Shown here in pieces: positions 15,699-22,313 of a stretch of DNA of 25,574 nucleotides; the stretch's first letter is position 1; the number at the start of each line of letters is the position of its first letter. The DNA is taken from contig DGTB01000065.1 in assembly GCA_002394185.1 (NCBI GenBank), forward strand, positions 3,378 through 28,951, given 5' to 3'. Source of the stretch: Bacteroidales bacterium UBA4347 (lineage in GTDB: Bacteria; Bacteroidota; Bacteroidia; Bacteroidales; P3). Made by a program: the position numbers and the translations under genes. The notes beneath the pieces were generated by a model. It searched no databases. It was not told the DNA's origin and worked only from the letters and a program-made list of their open reading frames with translations.

Positions 15699-17321
15699 TT
15701 CATACTGAGTGGAGAGGTCGAACGTATTGTTGCTGTAGAGTTCGTCCCAGTACCAGTCCAGCCGCGTGCGCCCCACGTCGGCACTCGCGGTCCACGAAGA
15801 GAACTCGCCCTGCCACATCGACAGGAACTTCATCTGCACCACACCCCGGTGCCGCAACGGAAGGGCAAGCACCGTATCGTTGTCGTTGAACTCCAACCGC
15901 CTAACATCCAACACCTTGCCATTCACCTCCACCTGGCACATCACCGTCACCCCGCGGTAGCAGCTGCCCACCTTCACCCGCAGCGTGTCGCCCACGGCCA
16001 GGTGCCGCCCGCCGACGATGTCGGCATAGAACGGGCCGCTGCCAAGGCGGTAGCCGGGAGTATAATAGTGGTAAAAGAACCTATCGACGGAATCCGCATC
16101 TCCCTCCGGCAGAGGCATCTGCAGGGCGATGCGGTACGACCCGGGCGCCAGCCGCGACAGGTCGACGCTTGCCGTGTCGCCCAGCGCCATCGCGATGTCG
16201 TAGGAGTCAGCGAGGGTGAAAGCGGGCAGTTCGGACAGCGAATGGCGGTTCAGGGTGTCCATCAGCAGGTACGGAAAACGCCGGGCGAACTCGGCACTGT
16301 CAATCGAATGGTGGATACCCTTCGCCCATATCGGTGTGGAAATGAAGGTGCTCATGCGCCAGGGCTGCGGGTCGGCAATGCGCATCACATCGACATGCAC
16401 CGTCGTCCGGAACGGCTCGTTGCCACGACTCGCCACCGTGAAGCGGAAGCGGTCGTCCTCCGATGGAACAGTCTGTATATCAAGCGAGTTTGGGTAATAA
16501 TACGAAGCATTGTCGGAAGTATCGGGCCGCACGACGGAAATCGTATCGTCTTGGTTCAAAATCATGTGAAAATAATTCCCCTTGGGCATCAACGCCATTG
16601 CCTCGCCAACGCCCAAGTCGTTGGGTTTGAAGCGCACCGAGGCCACCTTCCGGCCATCCTTGTCCACCAACCGGCCCTCGGGCGAGAAGCCCCGGGCAAC
16701 TATGCGCAGCGTGTCGCCGAAGAACCAATAGCGCCCGAAGGCATCCCCTTGGTAGATAATGCCCATGACCTGCGTGCCCGACTCAACGACATATTCCTTC
16801 CACGGCACCAGGCCCTCAAGCCGGTAGGCCCCCGTCGAGTCCGTCCGAACCGTCCTCACCCACGTACTGTCCTCGTAGTCGGTCACCTTCACTTCGACGC
16901 CCGGGATGGGTTTGCCGCTGACGGCATCGAGCATAAACCCCTCGGTGCCAATCTGGAAGAAATTCTCGTCGCAATTGAACACCATCACAGTGTCGGACCG
17001 GAAAACCACAATCTCATCCAGCCAAGGGCCGCCCTTCTGCAGCGAGGCCCGCAGAAGGTAGCGCCCCGGCGCCGCAGGCGGCAGGTAGAGGTACTCCGTA
17101 CCCTTGCCGCCGGCAATCTTCCACTCCACGGGCTCACCCTTGCCGTCCTCGCGCTCCATGCGTATCCACAGCGGATCCTCCGTGTTGCGCGCAATGCCCA
17201 TCAGCGTCCACGTGCTGGCCGGATTGGCCCCCTCGCGCGGACAGAAACGTACCTCCCTGCGTTGCGATTCACCAACGCAAGACACTAACAACAAGAACAA
17301 TAGAGCAAAAGCATACTTCAT
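15666..17321 (-). CDS. Lipoprotein of unknown function, A2M-like module (paralogue 2)
   Basis: I chose the ATG at 17321, giving MKYAFALLFLLLVSCVGES with lipobox LVSC; an ATG 33 bp upstream would spoil the signal peptide and sits at the promoter. The product has 551 residues. The first part (PPAAPGRYLLRASLQKGG...VVFRSDTVMVFNCDENFFQ) leads to a carboxypeptidase-regulatory-like segment GFMLDAVSGKPIPGVEVKVT. It then shares with the downstream gene the motif HSIDSAEFARRFP (about 333-345) and VEVNGKVLDVRRLEF, so the two are tandem duplicates that have diverged. It lacks the N-terminal region of its neighbour. Its C-terminal residues are encoded by a heptamer repeat. A promoter lies at 17344-17375. 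Function unknown. Confidence 0.82.
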   Translation of the reverse strand: MKYAFALLFLLLVSCVGESQRREVRFCPREGANPASTWTLMGIARNTEDPLWIRMEREDGKGEPVEWKIAGGKGTEYLYLPPAAPGRYLLRASLQKGGPWLDEIVVFRSDTVMVFNCDENFFQIGTEGFMLDAVSGKPIPGVEVKVTDYEDSTWVRTVRTDSTGAYRLEGLVPWKEYVVESGTQVMGIIYQGDAFGRYWFFGDTLRIVARGFSPEGRLVDKDGRKVASVRFKPNDLGVGEAMALMPKGNYFHMILNQDDTISVVRPDTSDNASYYYPNSLDIQTVPSEDDRFRFTVASRGNEPFRTTVHVDVMRIADPQPWRMSTFISTPIWAKGIHHSIDSAEFARRFPYLLMDTLNRHSLSELPAFTLADSYDIAMALGDTASVDLSRLAPGSYRIALQMPLPEGDADSVDRFFYHYYTPGYRLGSGPFYADIVGGRHLAVGDTLRVKVGSCYRGVTVMCQVEVNGKVLDVRRLEFNDNDTVLALPLRHRGVVQMKFLSMWQGEFSSWTASADVGRTRLDWYWDELYSNNTFDLSTQYEIRNCESGIGN

Positions 17322-17343
17322 TTTACCGTATTTTTTATGTTTG

Positions 17344-17375
17344 CAAATATACATTTTTTTCTCATTCGTGCAAAA
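17344..17375 (-). promoter_or_regulatory. Bacteroidota-type promoter for the paralogue pair
   Basis: On the minus strand the -7 box TATATTTG is at 17351-17344. A TTTTG -33 element is at 17375-17371, with 19 bp between TTG and the box. The predicted leader before the ATG at 17321 is about 20 nt. This is the only promoter seen for the two minus-strand genes. Confidence 0.85.
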
Positions 17376-17565
17376 TCATTCATATATAATATAACAGGTT
17401 TTTTTCAAAAAGTTTACACCGACCATACAATTTAACATTTTTTAAGAAACAAAAACTTGCCGTAAAACAATAAAAAACACAAAATCATAATCAATTGATT
17501 TCCAAACATTTGTAAAACAGAACTACCAAACACATAACTATCTAATAATCAGTATTGAAGAGGTA
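17376..17565. other. AT-rich divergent spacer, nothing recognised
   Basis: This spacer separates the promoter of the paralogue pair from the 11-bp repeat element upstream of hydF. It is strongly AT-rich with several A and T runs. I see no open reading frame, no further TAnnTTTG box and no stable hairpin. Confidence 0.5.
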
Positions 17566-17640
17566 TCATCTTCTTCCCATCTTCTTACCTCGTTCTTACC
17601 CGCCTCTTACCCTCCTCTTCTTGGGAAGAACATGATAGGG
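17566..17640. repeat. 11-bp tandem repeat element with inverted tail (intergenic)
   Basis: Five exact-length units occupy 17566-17620: TCATCTTCTTC, CCATCTTCTTA, CCTCGTTCTTA, CCCGCCTCTTA, CCCTCCTCTTC. A purine-rich tail follows, in which TGGGAAGAA (17622-17630) is the exact reverse complement of 17571-17579. The arrangement (pyrimidine-rich 11-mers, then inverted purine-rich copy, then a promoter some 60-90 bp on) mirrors the element at 6507-6577. Confidence 0.83.
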
Positions 17641-17700
17641 AGTTGGAGGGTCGGGGAAAGGATTTTTTTTCATATCGCGTGCGGATTACTATTTTTTTCG

Positions 17701-17708
17701 TATCTTTG
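17701..17708 (+). promoter_or_regulatory. -7 box for hydF, very close to the start codon
   Basis: TATCTTTG is followed by GCAGC and then the ATG at 17713. Only four bases separate the box from the start codon. If this box is used, transcription would begin at or next to the ATG, giving a leaderless or nearly leaderless message. No clear -33 TTTG is seen 19-21 bp upstream. Confidence 0.7.
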
Positions 17709-17712
17709 CAGC

Positions 17713-18891
17713 ATGATTGGAAACGAACTGAAACCGCGTATCGGCCTGTTTGGCAGGAGGAATGTGGGCAAGAGCTCCTTGGTCAACTACCTGACGGGCC
17801 AGCAGATAGCCATCGTCAGCGACACTGCCGGGACTACCACCGACCCCGTGCGCAAGAGCATGGAAATCGGTGGCATAGGCCCTGTGGTGCTTGTCGACAC
17901 CGCCGGCATCGACGACGAGGGAGCCCTCGGGGCCCAGCGCGTGGAGAAGAGCATGGCAGCGTTGGCCGAGGTGGACCTGGCGTTACTGCTCTACACAGAG
18001 TGGGGCGAGCCCGAGGAGAAGGTGGCGCGCTGGTGCACCGGGCACGGCACGCCGCTGCTGAAAATCAGGAGTAAGACGGATATTCCGTCATCTCCGGAAC
18101 TAATGGAAAATCCGGATTTCCAGCTGACTACCACCGACCCGTCGCTGCGCGAGGGCCTCATCGAGGCCATCCGCCGGGCGATGCCGGAGAGCGCCTACCG
18201 CAGCCGTAGCCTGCTGGGAGACATTGTGAACCAGGGCGATACCGTGGTGCTGGTGACGCCCATCGACAGTTCGGCCCCCGAAGGGAGGATGATTCTGCCG
18301 CAGGTGCAGGTGCTGCGCGACCTGATGGACCTGCATGCCCGCGCCTACTTCTGCCAGCCCGCAGAGTTGGAGGGGACCCTGGCCTCGCTGCGCGAAGAGC
18401 CTCGCCTGGTGGTCACCGACAGCCAGGCGTTCAAACAGGTGGCGGACACGGTGCCCGAGGAGGTGCCGCTGACGAGCTTCAGCGTGGTGCTGGCACGCCA
18501 GAAGGGCATGTTCGAGGAGTACCTGCGTGGCACACAGACCATTGGCCGCCTGAAGGACGGCGACCGGGTGCTGCTGCTGGAGAGTTGCACACACAATGTG
18601 ACCTGCGAGGACATCGGACGTGTGAAACTGCCTGCCGCCCTGCGCAAAAAAACGGGGAAGAAGCTGGAGTTCGACATCCTGGCCGGAAACACACCGTTCT
18701 CCGCCCTCCACTCTCCGCTCTCCGCTTACGCGCTGGTGATACAGTGCGGCGGATGCGTCATCACGAAGCAGCAGGTGCGCGCGCGACTGATGCCAGCATT
18801 GGAGGCGGGTGTCCCAGTGAGCAACTACGGCCTGGCCCTGGCCTGGTGCAACGGCATCTTCGAACGCGCCACGAGAGAATTGAGAAATTGA
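17713..18891 (+). CDS. hydF: [FeFe]-hydrogenase H-cluster maturation GTPase HydF
   Basis: HydF is the scaffold GTPase on which the 2Fe subcluster is assembled before transfer to the hydrogenase. From the ATG at 17713 the product has 392 residues. The GTPase domain has P-loop GRRNVGKSS (14-22), TTTDPV, DTAGIDDEGALGAQRVEKS (62-80) and a G4-like SKTD (120-123). The cluster-binding region has CTHNVTC (Cys292, His294) and CGGC (Cys345, Cys348). The residue before CGGC is Gln344, where HydF usually has His. Two repeat arrays lie inside the gene: 9-mers just after the G4 motif and heptamers just before the strand leading to CGGC. hydE and hydG are not in the window. The alternative upstream ATG at 17632 would precede the promoter and is rejected. 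Confidence 0.95.
   Translation: MIGNELKPRIGLFGRRNVGKSSLVNYLTGQQIAIVSDTAGTTTDPVRKSMEIGGIGPVVLVDTAGIDDEGALGAQRVEKSMAALAEVDLALLLYTEWGEPEEKVARWCTGHGTPLLKIRSKTDIPSSPELMENPDFQLTTTDPSLREGLIEAIRRAMPESAYRSRSLLGDIVNQGDTVVLVTPIDSSAPEGRMILPQVQVLRDLMDLHARAYFCQPAELEGTLASLREEPRLVVTDSQAFKQVADTVPEEVPLTSFSVVLARQKGMFEEYLRGTQTIGRLKDGDRVLLLESCTHNVTCEDIGRVKLPAALRKKTGKKLEFDILAGNTPFSALHSPLSAYALVIQCGGCVITKQQVRARLMPALEAGVPVSNYGLALAWCNGIFERATRELRN
18076..18120 (+). repeat. 9-bp repeat inside hydF (after the G4 motif)
   Basis: Five 9-bp units fill 18076-18120: ACGGATATT, CCGTCATCT, CCGGAACTA, ATGGAAAAT, CCGGATTTC. They encode TDIPSSPELMENPDF, the loop after SKTD. The units are degenerate but match the CCGGAAAAT class found in the mannosidase gene at 22943-23005. 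Confidence 0.7.
18696..18729 (+). repeat. Heptamer repeat inside hydF (before CGGC)
   Basis: Units GTTCTCC, GCCCTCC, ACTCTCC, GCTCTCC occupy 18696-18723, followed by a partial unit GCTTAC. They encode PFSALHSPLSAY, directly before the strand that carries the CGGC cluster ligands. ACTCTCC is shared with the ribF array. Confidence 0.82.
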
Positions 18892-18905
18892 AAATTGAAA
18901 TTAAA
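18878..18905 (+). repeat. Heptamer repeat across the hydF stop codon
   Basis: Units AATTGAG, AAATTGA, AAATTGA, AATTAAA run 18878-18905. They encode the last residues of HydF (ELRN and stop) and continue into the 36-bp gap before the cytidylate-kinase-like gene. Confidence 0.75.
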
Positions 18906-18927
18906 TCCATAAACCTTAAACTTTAAT

Positions 18928-19560
18928 ATGAACCACAAGAAATTCGTTATTCTGGTGAACCGCGAGGCCGGTTCGGGCGGCAAGGAGATTGCCGAACGGC
19001 TGGGAGCGCTGCTGAACGTGAACGTATACAGCAAAGCCGCTATCGACGGACTGATCAAACACTTCAACCTCAGCGAAGAGGAGATTGAGCACATACGCTC
19101 GCGCAAGCAGAGCTGGTGGGACGAGGTGTGCCAGTTCCACCGCCAGTTTGCCGCCGCCAGCGACCCGCTGGCCGTGGACCGCGAGGTGACGCCGATGCAA
19201 CTGTACCACACCGAGGCCAAGCTGCTGAAGGAGCTGGCGGCCGAGGAGAGCTGCATCATCGTGGGCCGCGCCGGCTTCCACATCTTCAAGGATACCCCCG
19301 AGGCGCTGAAAATCTTCATCATTGCAGACCGCAAGAACCGCGTGGAGCGCATCGGCAACAAGCTGCAGATGAGCGCCAAAGAGGCCGAAAAGACCATTGA
19401 CGAAATCGACAAGCAGCGCGAGAACTTCACCATGACCTTCGCAGGTGTGTCGCGCTACGACGCCCGCAACTACGACATGGTGTTCAACATCTCGCACGTC
19501 GGCGCCGACATGATTGTCAACTCGATAGCCTCGTATATCAACGAAAACTTCAAAAACTGA
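18928..19560 (+). CDS. Cytidylate kinase-like family protein
   Basis: The 210-residue product begins MNHKKFVILVNREAGSGGKEIAERLGALLN, a P-loop variant (REAGSGGKE at 12-20) typical of the cytidylate-kinase-like family often found in Bacteroidota. Further matches are VYSKAAIDGLIKHF and ESCIIVGRAGFHIFKD, the latter placed like the nucleotide-lid region. RKNRVERIGNKLQMSAKEAEKTIDEIDKQRENF looks like the LID arginines followed by a helix. The true substrate of this family is not established, and it is distinct from the housekeeping Cmk. It follows hydF after a 36-bp gap partly made of heptamer repeat and precedes folA by 6 bp. Confidence 0.88.
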   Translation: MNHKKFVILVNREAGSGGKEIAERLGALLNVNVYSKAAIDGLIKHFNLSEEEIEHIRSRKQSWWDEVCQFHRQFAAASDPLAVDREVTPMQLYHTEAKLLKELAAEESCIIVGRAGFHIFKDTPEALKIFIIADRKNRVERIGNKLQMSAKEAEKTIDEIDKQRENFTMTFAGVSRYDARNYDMVFNISHVGADMIVNSIASYINENFKN

Positions 19561-19566
19561 CACGCC

Positions 19567-20088
19567 ATGGTCGACACCAACAAGAAACCGAATCTGAGCA
19601 TCATCGTGGCCATAGCGCAGAACGGTGCCATCGGCAAGGACAACGACCTGCTGTGGCACCTCAGCGACGACCTGAAGCGTTTCAAGAAGCTCACCACCGG
19701 CCACCCTGTGGTGATGGGTCGCAAGACATGGGAGAGCCTGCCTAAGCGCCCCCTGCCGGGAAGACAGAACATCGTGATGACCAACAACCCCGACTACGAG
19801 GCCGCGGGGGCGACGGTGGTGCACAGCGTCAACGGCCTGTTCAAGGCCCTGAAGGACTGCGAGGGCGAGGCGTTCGTCATGGGTGGCGCCGCCATCTACG
19901 AGGCGTTGCTGCCGTTTGCCAACCGGCTGTATATCACCCGCGTGTACCGCGACTACGAGGCCGATGTCTACTTTCCGACCATCGACATGTCGGAGTTCAC
20001 GCTGGTGAAACTGGGCGAGCCGATGTACGATGAAGAGAGCGGCCTGGACTACGCCTACGAGGAGTACGACAGGAAGATGAAGCATTAG
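19567..20088 (+). CDS. folA: Dihydrofolate reductase
   Basis: FolA reduces dihydrofolate to tetrahydrofolate with NADPH. The 173-residue product has LSIIVAIAQNGAIGKDNDLLWHLSDDLKRFKKLT, in which the substrate-binding acidic residue follows the conserved Trp-His. It also has VVMGRKTWESLPKRPLPGRQNIVMT and the cofactor-side motif AFVMGGAAIYEALLPFANRLYITRV. The length is normal. It is often paired with thyA in this phylum, but no thyA is present here. The gene lies 6 bp after the cytidylate-kinase-like gene and 14 bp before cinA, consistent with one operon. Confidence 0.97.
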   Translation: MVDTNKKPNLSIIVAIAQNGAIGKDNDLLWHLSDDLKRFKKLTTGHPVVMGRKTWESLPKRPLPGRQNIVMTNNPDYEAAGATVVHSVNGLFKALKDCEGEAFVMGGAAIYEALLPFANRLYITRVYRDYEADVYFPTIDMSEFTLVKLGEPMYDEESGLDYAYEEYDRKMKH

Positions 20089-20102
20089 TTTCAGTTAAGA
20101 TA

Positions 20103-21344
20103 ATGAACGTTACGATAATCAATATCGGTGACGAGCTGCTGATTGGGCAGGTCGTCAACACAAATGCCTCGACGATGGCACGTATACTCACCGAGGCGGG
20201 AATGGAAGTGGGGAAAACGGTCGTCGTGGGAGATAGCCGCGACGACATCTGGCAGGCGGTAGATGCCGCCATGCACTCGTCGGACACCGTGCTGGTGACC
20301 GGCGGACTGGGTCCTACGAAGGACGATATAACGAAGAAACTGCTGTGCGAATACTTCGGCTCCGAACTGGTGGAGAGCGAGGTGGCGCTGGAGAATGTAA
20401 AGCGGTTGTTCGCCGTGCGAGGCTTCGAGCTGACGCCCGTCAACCGCGCCCAGGCCCTGGTGCCGAAATGCTGCGAGGTGTTGAACAACGACGTGGGCAC
20501 GGCGCCGTGCATGTGGTTCGAGCGAGAAGGCAAAGTGCTGGTGTCGTTGCCCGGAGTGCCGCACGAGATGGAGTGGCTCATGGCGAACCGCGTGATTCCC
20601 AAGCTGCAGGAGACCTTCAAGATGGAGACCATCATCAACAAGAACATATTGACGCAGGGCATCGGCGAGTCGTTTCTGTCGGACCTGATTGAGCCGTGGG
20701 AGCTGGCGTTGCCGGAGTGCATACGGCTGGCCTACCTGCCCGTGGCGGGGATGACCAAGCTGCGCCTGACCGCCCGTGGGACGCAGGCCGCCAGCCTACG
20801 AACGGCCATCGACAAAGCGGTTGAAGGCCTCTACAAGATTGCCGGCCAATACATCGTGGGCGAAGACTGCGAGACCCTGGCCGAGCTGGTGCACAAGACC
20901 CTCACGGAGCGCGGCCTGACCTTGGCCACCGCCGAGAGCTGCACGGGTGGCACCATTGCCAGCCAGCTGACAGCACAGGCCGGTGCCTCGGCCTATTTCA
21001 AGGGCGGCGTGGTGGCTTACAGCAACGAGGTGAAGGAGTGCGCCCTCGGCGTGCAGCACAGCACTCTGGAGGCCCACGGCGCCGTGAGCGAGGAGACGGC
21101 GAGGGAGATGGCCGAAGGGGTGCGCAAGCGCCTCGGTGCCGACCTGGCCATTGCCACCACCGGCATCGCCGGCCCCGACGGGGGCACCAAGGAGAAGCCC
21201 GTGGGCACGGTGTGGATTGCCGTAGCCGACGCAACACATACGGAGGCCCAGCTGCTGAGCTTCCCCGGCCGTCGCCGCCAGCAGAACATCGACCGCACGG
21301 TCAACCAAGCGTTCTCCATGTTGATGAAACTAGTAGTTAAGTAG
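20103..21344 (+). CDS. cinA: CinA-family protein (MoCF domain plus NMN amidohydrolase domain)
   Basis: The 413-residue product has the two-domain CinA layout. The N-terminal molybdopterin-binding-like domain carries NIGDELLIGQVVNTNASTMARIL (about 6-28) and TGGLGPTKDDITKK. The C-terminal PncC-type domain (about 260-413) carries ATAESCTGGTIASQLT, FKGGVVAYSNEVKECALGV and ATTGIAGPDGGTKEKPVGTVWIAVA. CinA proteins are associated with pyridine nucleotide repair (NMN deamidation, ADP-ribose hydrolysis); the historic competence link does not apply generally. The last codons (LVVK and stop) lie inside the octamer-type repeat that fills the gap to the next gene. Confidence 0.95.
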   Translation: MNVTIINIGDELLIGQVVNTNASTMARILTEAGMEVGKTVVVGDSRDDIWQAVDAAMHSSDTVLVTGGLGPTKDDITKKLLCEYFGSELVESEVALENVKRLFAVRGFELTPVNRAQALVPKCCEVLNNDVGTAPCMWFEREGKVLVSLPGVPHEMEWLMANRVIPKLQETFKMETIINKNILTQGIGESFLSDLIEPWELALPECIRLAYLPVAGMTKLRLTARGTQAASLRTAIDKAVEGLYKIAGQYIVGEDCETLAELVHKTLTERGLTLATAESCTGGTIASQLTAQAGASAYFKGGVVAYSNEVKECALGVQHSTLEAHGAVSEETAREMAEGVRKRLGADLAIATTGIAGPDGGTKEKPVGTVWIAVADATHTEAQLLSFPGRRRQQNIDRTVNQAFSMLMKLVVK

Positions 21345-21371
21345 ACAGTAGTTAAGTAGTTAAGACAAATG
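21331..21371 (+). repeat. Octamer-type repeat leader, copy B (cinA end to next start)
   Basis: TAGTTAAG-type units run from the last cinA codons, across its TAG stop, to the ATG of the DUF486 gene. The 35 nt at 21337-21371 match the guaB-PPIase gap (4795-4829, minus strand) with only two mismatches. In both places the element ends AGACAAATG on a start codon. Confidence 0.9.
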
Positions 21372-21746
21372 CCCAAAGGACTCATAACCATCTTGATGCT
21401 CGTGGTGAGCAATGTTTTCATGACCTTCGCCTGGTACGGCAACCTGAAGCTGCAGCAGATGAACATCATAAAGGACTGGCCGCTGATAGCCATCATCGCG
21501 CTGTCGTGGGGCATGGCCTTCTTCGAGTATTCGTTCATGATACCGGCCAACCGAATAGGCAGCCAGATTACCGGCGGCCCCTTCTCGCTGATGCAGCTGA
21601 AGGTGATACAGGAGTGTGTGTCGCTGCTGGTCTTCACGGTCATCGTCGCCACCGTGTTCAAGGGCGAGCCCATCCGCTGGAACCACCTGGTGAGCTTCGG
21701 ATGCATCGTGCTGGCGGTGTTCTTCGCGTTCATGAAAACAAAATAG
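21369..21746 (+). CDS. DUF486 / DMT-like small membrane protein
   Basis: The 125-residue product has four hydrophobic segments: about 5-22 (LITILMLVVSNVFMTFAW), 38-56, 72-93 (QECVSLLVFTVIVATVF) and 102-121. It carries the DUF486-typical stretches FAWYGNLKL and EYSFMIPANRIGSQ. DUF486 belongs to the drug/metabolite transporter superfamily as a single four-helix unit; no substrate is known. The ATG is the last codon of the repeat leader. The gene ends 9 bp before the next membrane protein. Confidence 0.9.
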   Translation: MPKGLITILMLVVSNVFMTFAWYGNLKLQQMNIIKDWPLIAIIALSWGMAFFEYSFMIPANRIGSQITGGPFSLMQLKVIQECVSLLVFTVIVATVFKGEPIRWNHLVSFGCIVLAVFFAFMKTK

Positions 21747-21755
21747 CACCGTGCG

Positions 21756-22313
21756 ATGAGCCACACTCTTTTGACACAGATGATTGTCAGGTCTGTCCTG
21801 AACAAACTGGACAGTCGCAACCGGCAGCAGCCGCAGCTAAAGGATTATGACAAGACCACTGTGTTCAAGGCCCGCGGCGGCGCCTGGATCATGATTGTTC
21901 TCAGTTGCCTCATCATAGCGATGATGCTGTATTGGCTGATTTTCAGCGACCCTGACTTTTGGTTGTATGTAGTGTGCATATTCGGCATTGTTATTTTCAT
22001 ATTTATCCTACGCAAGAGTATCTCAATGCTCAAGGCACAGATTATTGTGGGGCCGGAGAAGCTGGTGCTGGACGGCGCCATCGATTACACAAAGAAAAGA
22101 AAAAAGAGGTACTGGATGACCCAGGGCATGGAGACAAGCGACCTGGTGGTGGAGTTACCGTGGAACAGCATCTCCCTTCTGGCAACCGATTTTCCCACAC
22201 TGGTAGTCAAGAACTACGCTGGAGAATGTTTCTTGATGGAGCTCGGTTACTTCGACATGAAGGTGACACGGGAAATCAGCAAATACCACAAAATAGAAGA
22301 AACTGTATTATGA
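21756..22313 (+). CDS. Two-helix membrane protein with PH-like tail, unknown
   Basis: The 185-residue product has two predicted transmembrane helices (about 43-64, WIMIVLSCLIIAMMLYWLIF; about 69-88, FWLYVVCIFGIVIFIFIL). The C-terminal cytoplasmic region has strands VGPEKLVLDGAID, LVVELPWNSISLLATDFP and LVVKNYAGECFLMELGYFD. That pattern resembles bacterial PH-like domains, but I cannot place it in a named family. An alternative start exists at the ATG at 21780. The stop overlaps the mannosidase start as ATGA, so the two are likely coupled in translation. Confidence 0.75.
   Translation: MSHTLLTQMIVRSVLNKLDSRNRQQPQLKDYDKTTVFKARGGAWIMIVLSCLIIAMMLYWLIFSDPDFWLYVVCIFGIVIFIFILRKSISMLKAQIIVGPEKLVLDGAIDYTKKRKKRYWMTQGMETSDLVVELPWNSISLLATDFPTLVVKNYAGECFLMELGYFDMKVTREISKYHKIEETVL

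Noticed and set aside
17632..17712. Upstream ATG start for HydF at 17632
   Set aside because: It would place the promoter box inside the coding sequence and add 27 residues with no counterpart in HydF; the ATG at 17713 starts directly before the GTPase domain.
20103..21344. CinA as evidence for natural competence
   Set aside because: CinA is widespread in non-competent bacteria and no competence gene is nearby; nucleotide repair is the likelier role.
4795..21371. The two leader repeats as ends of one transposon
   Set aside because: They are inverted and nearly identical, but the 16.5 kb between them holds ordinary housekeeping genes and no transposase; each copy also makes sense as an intercistronic leader.
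21369..21746. SMR/EmrE-type multidrug transporter
   Set aside because: It lacks the membrane glutamate signature of EmrE in the first helix; FAWYGNLKL and IPANRIGSQ fit DUF486.
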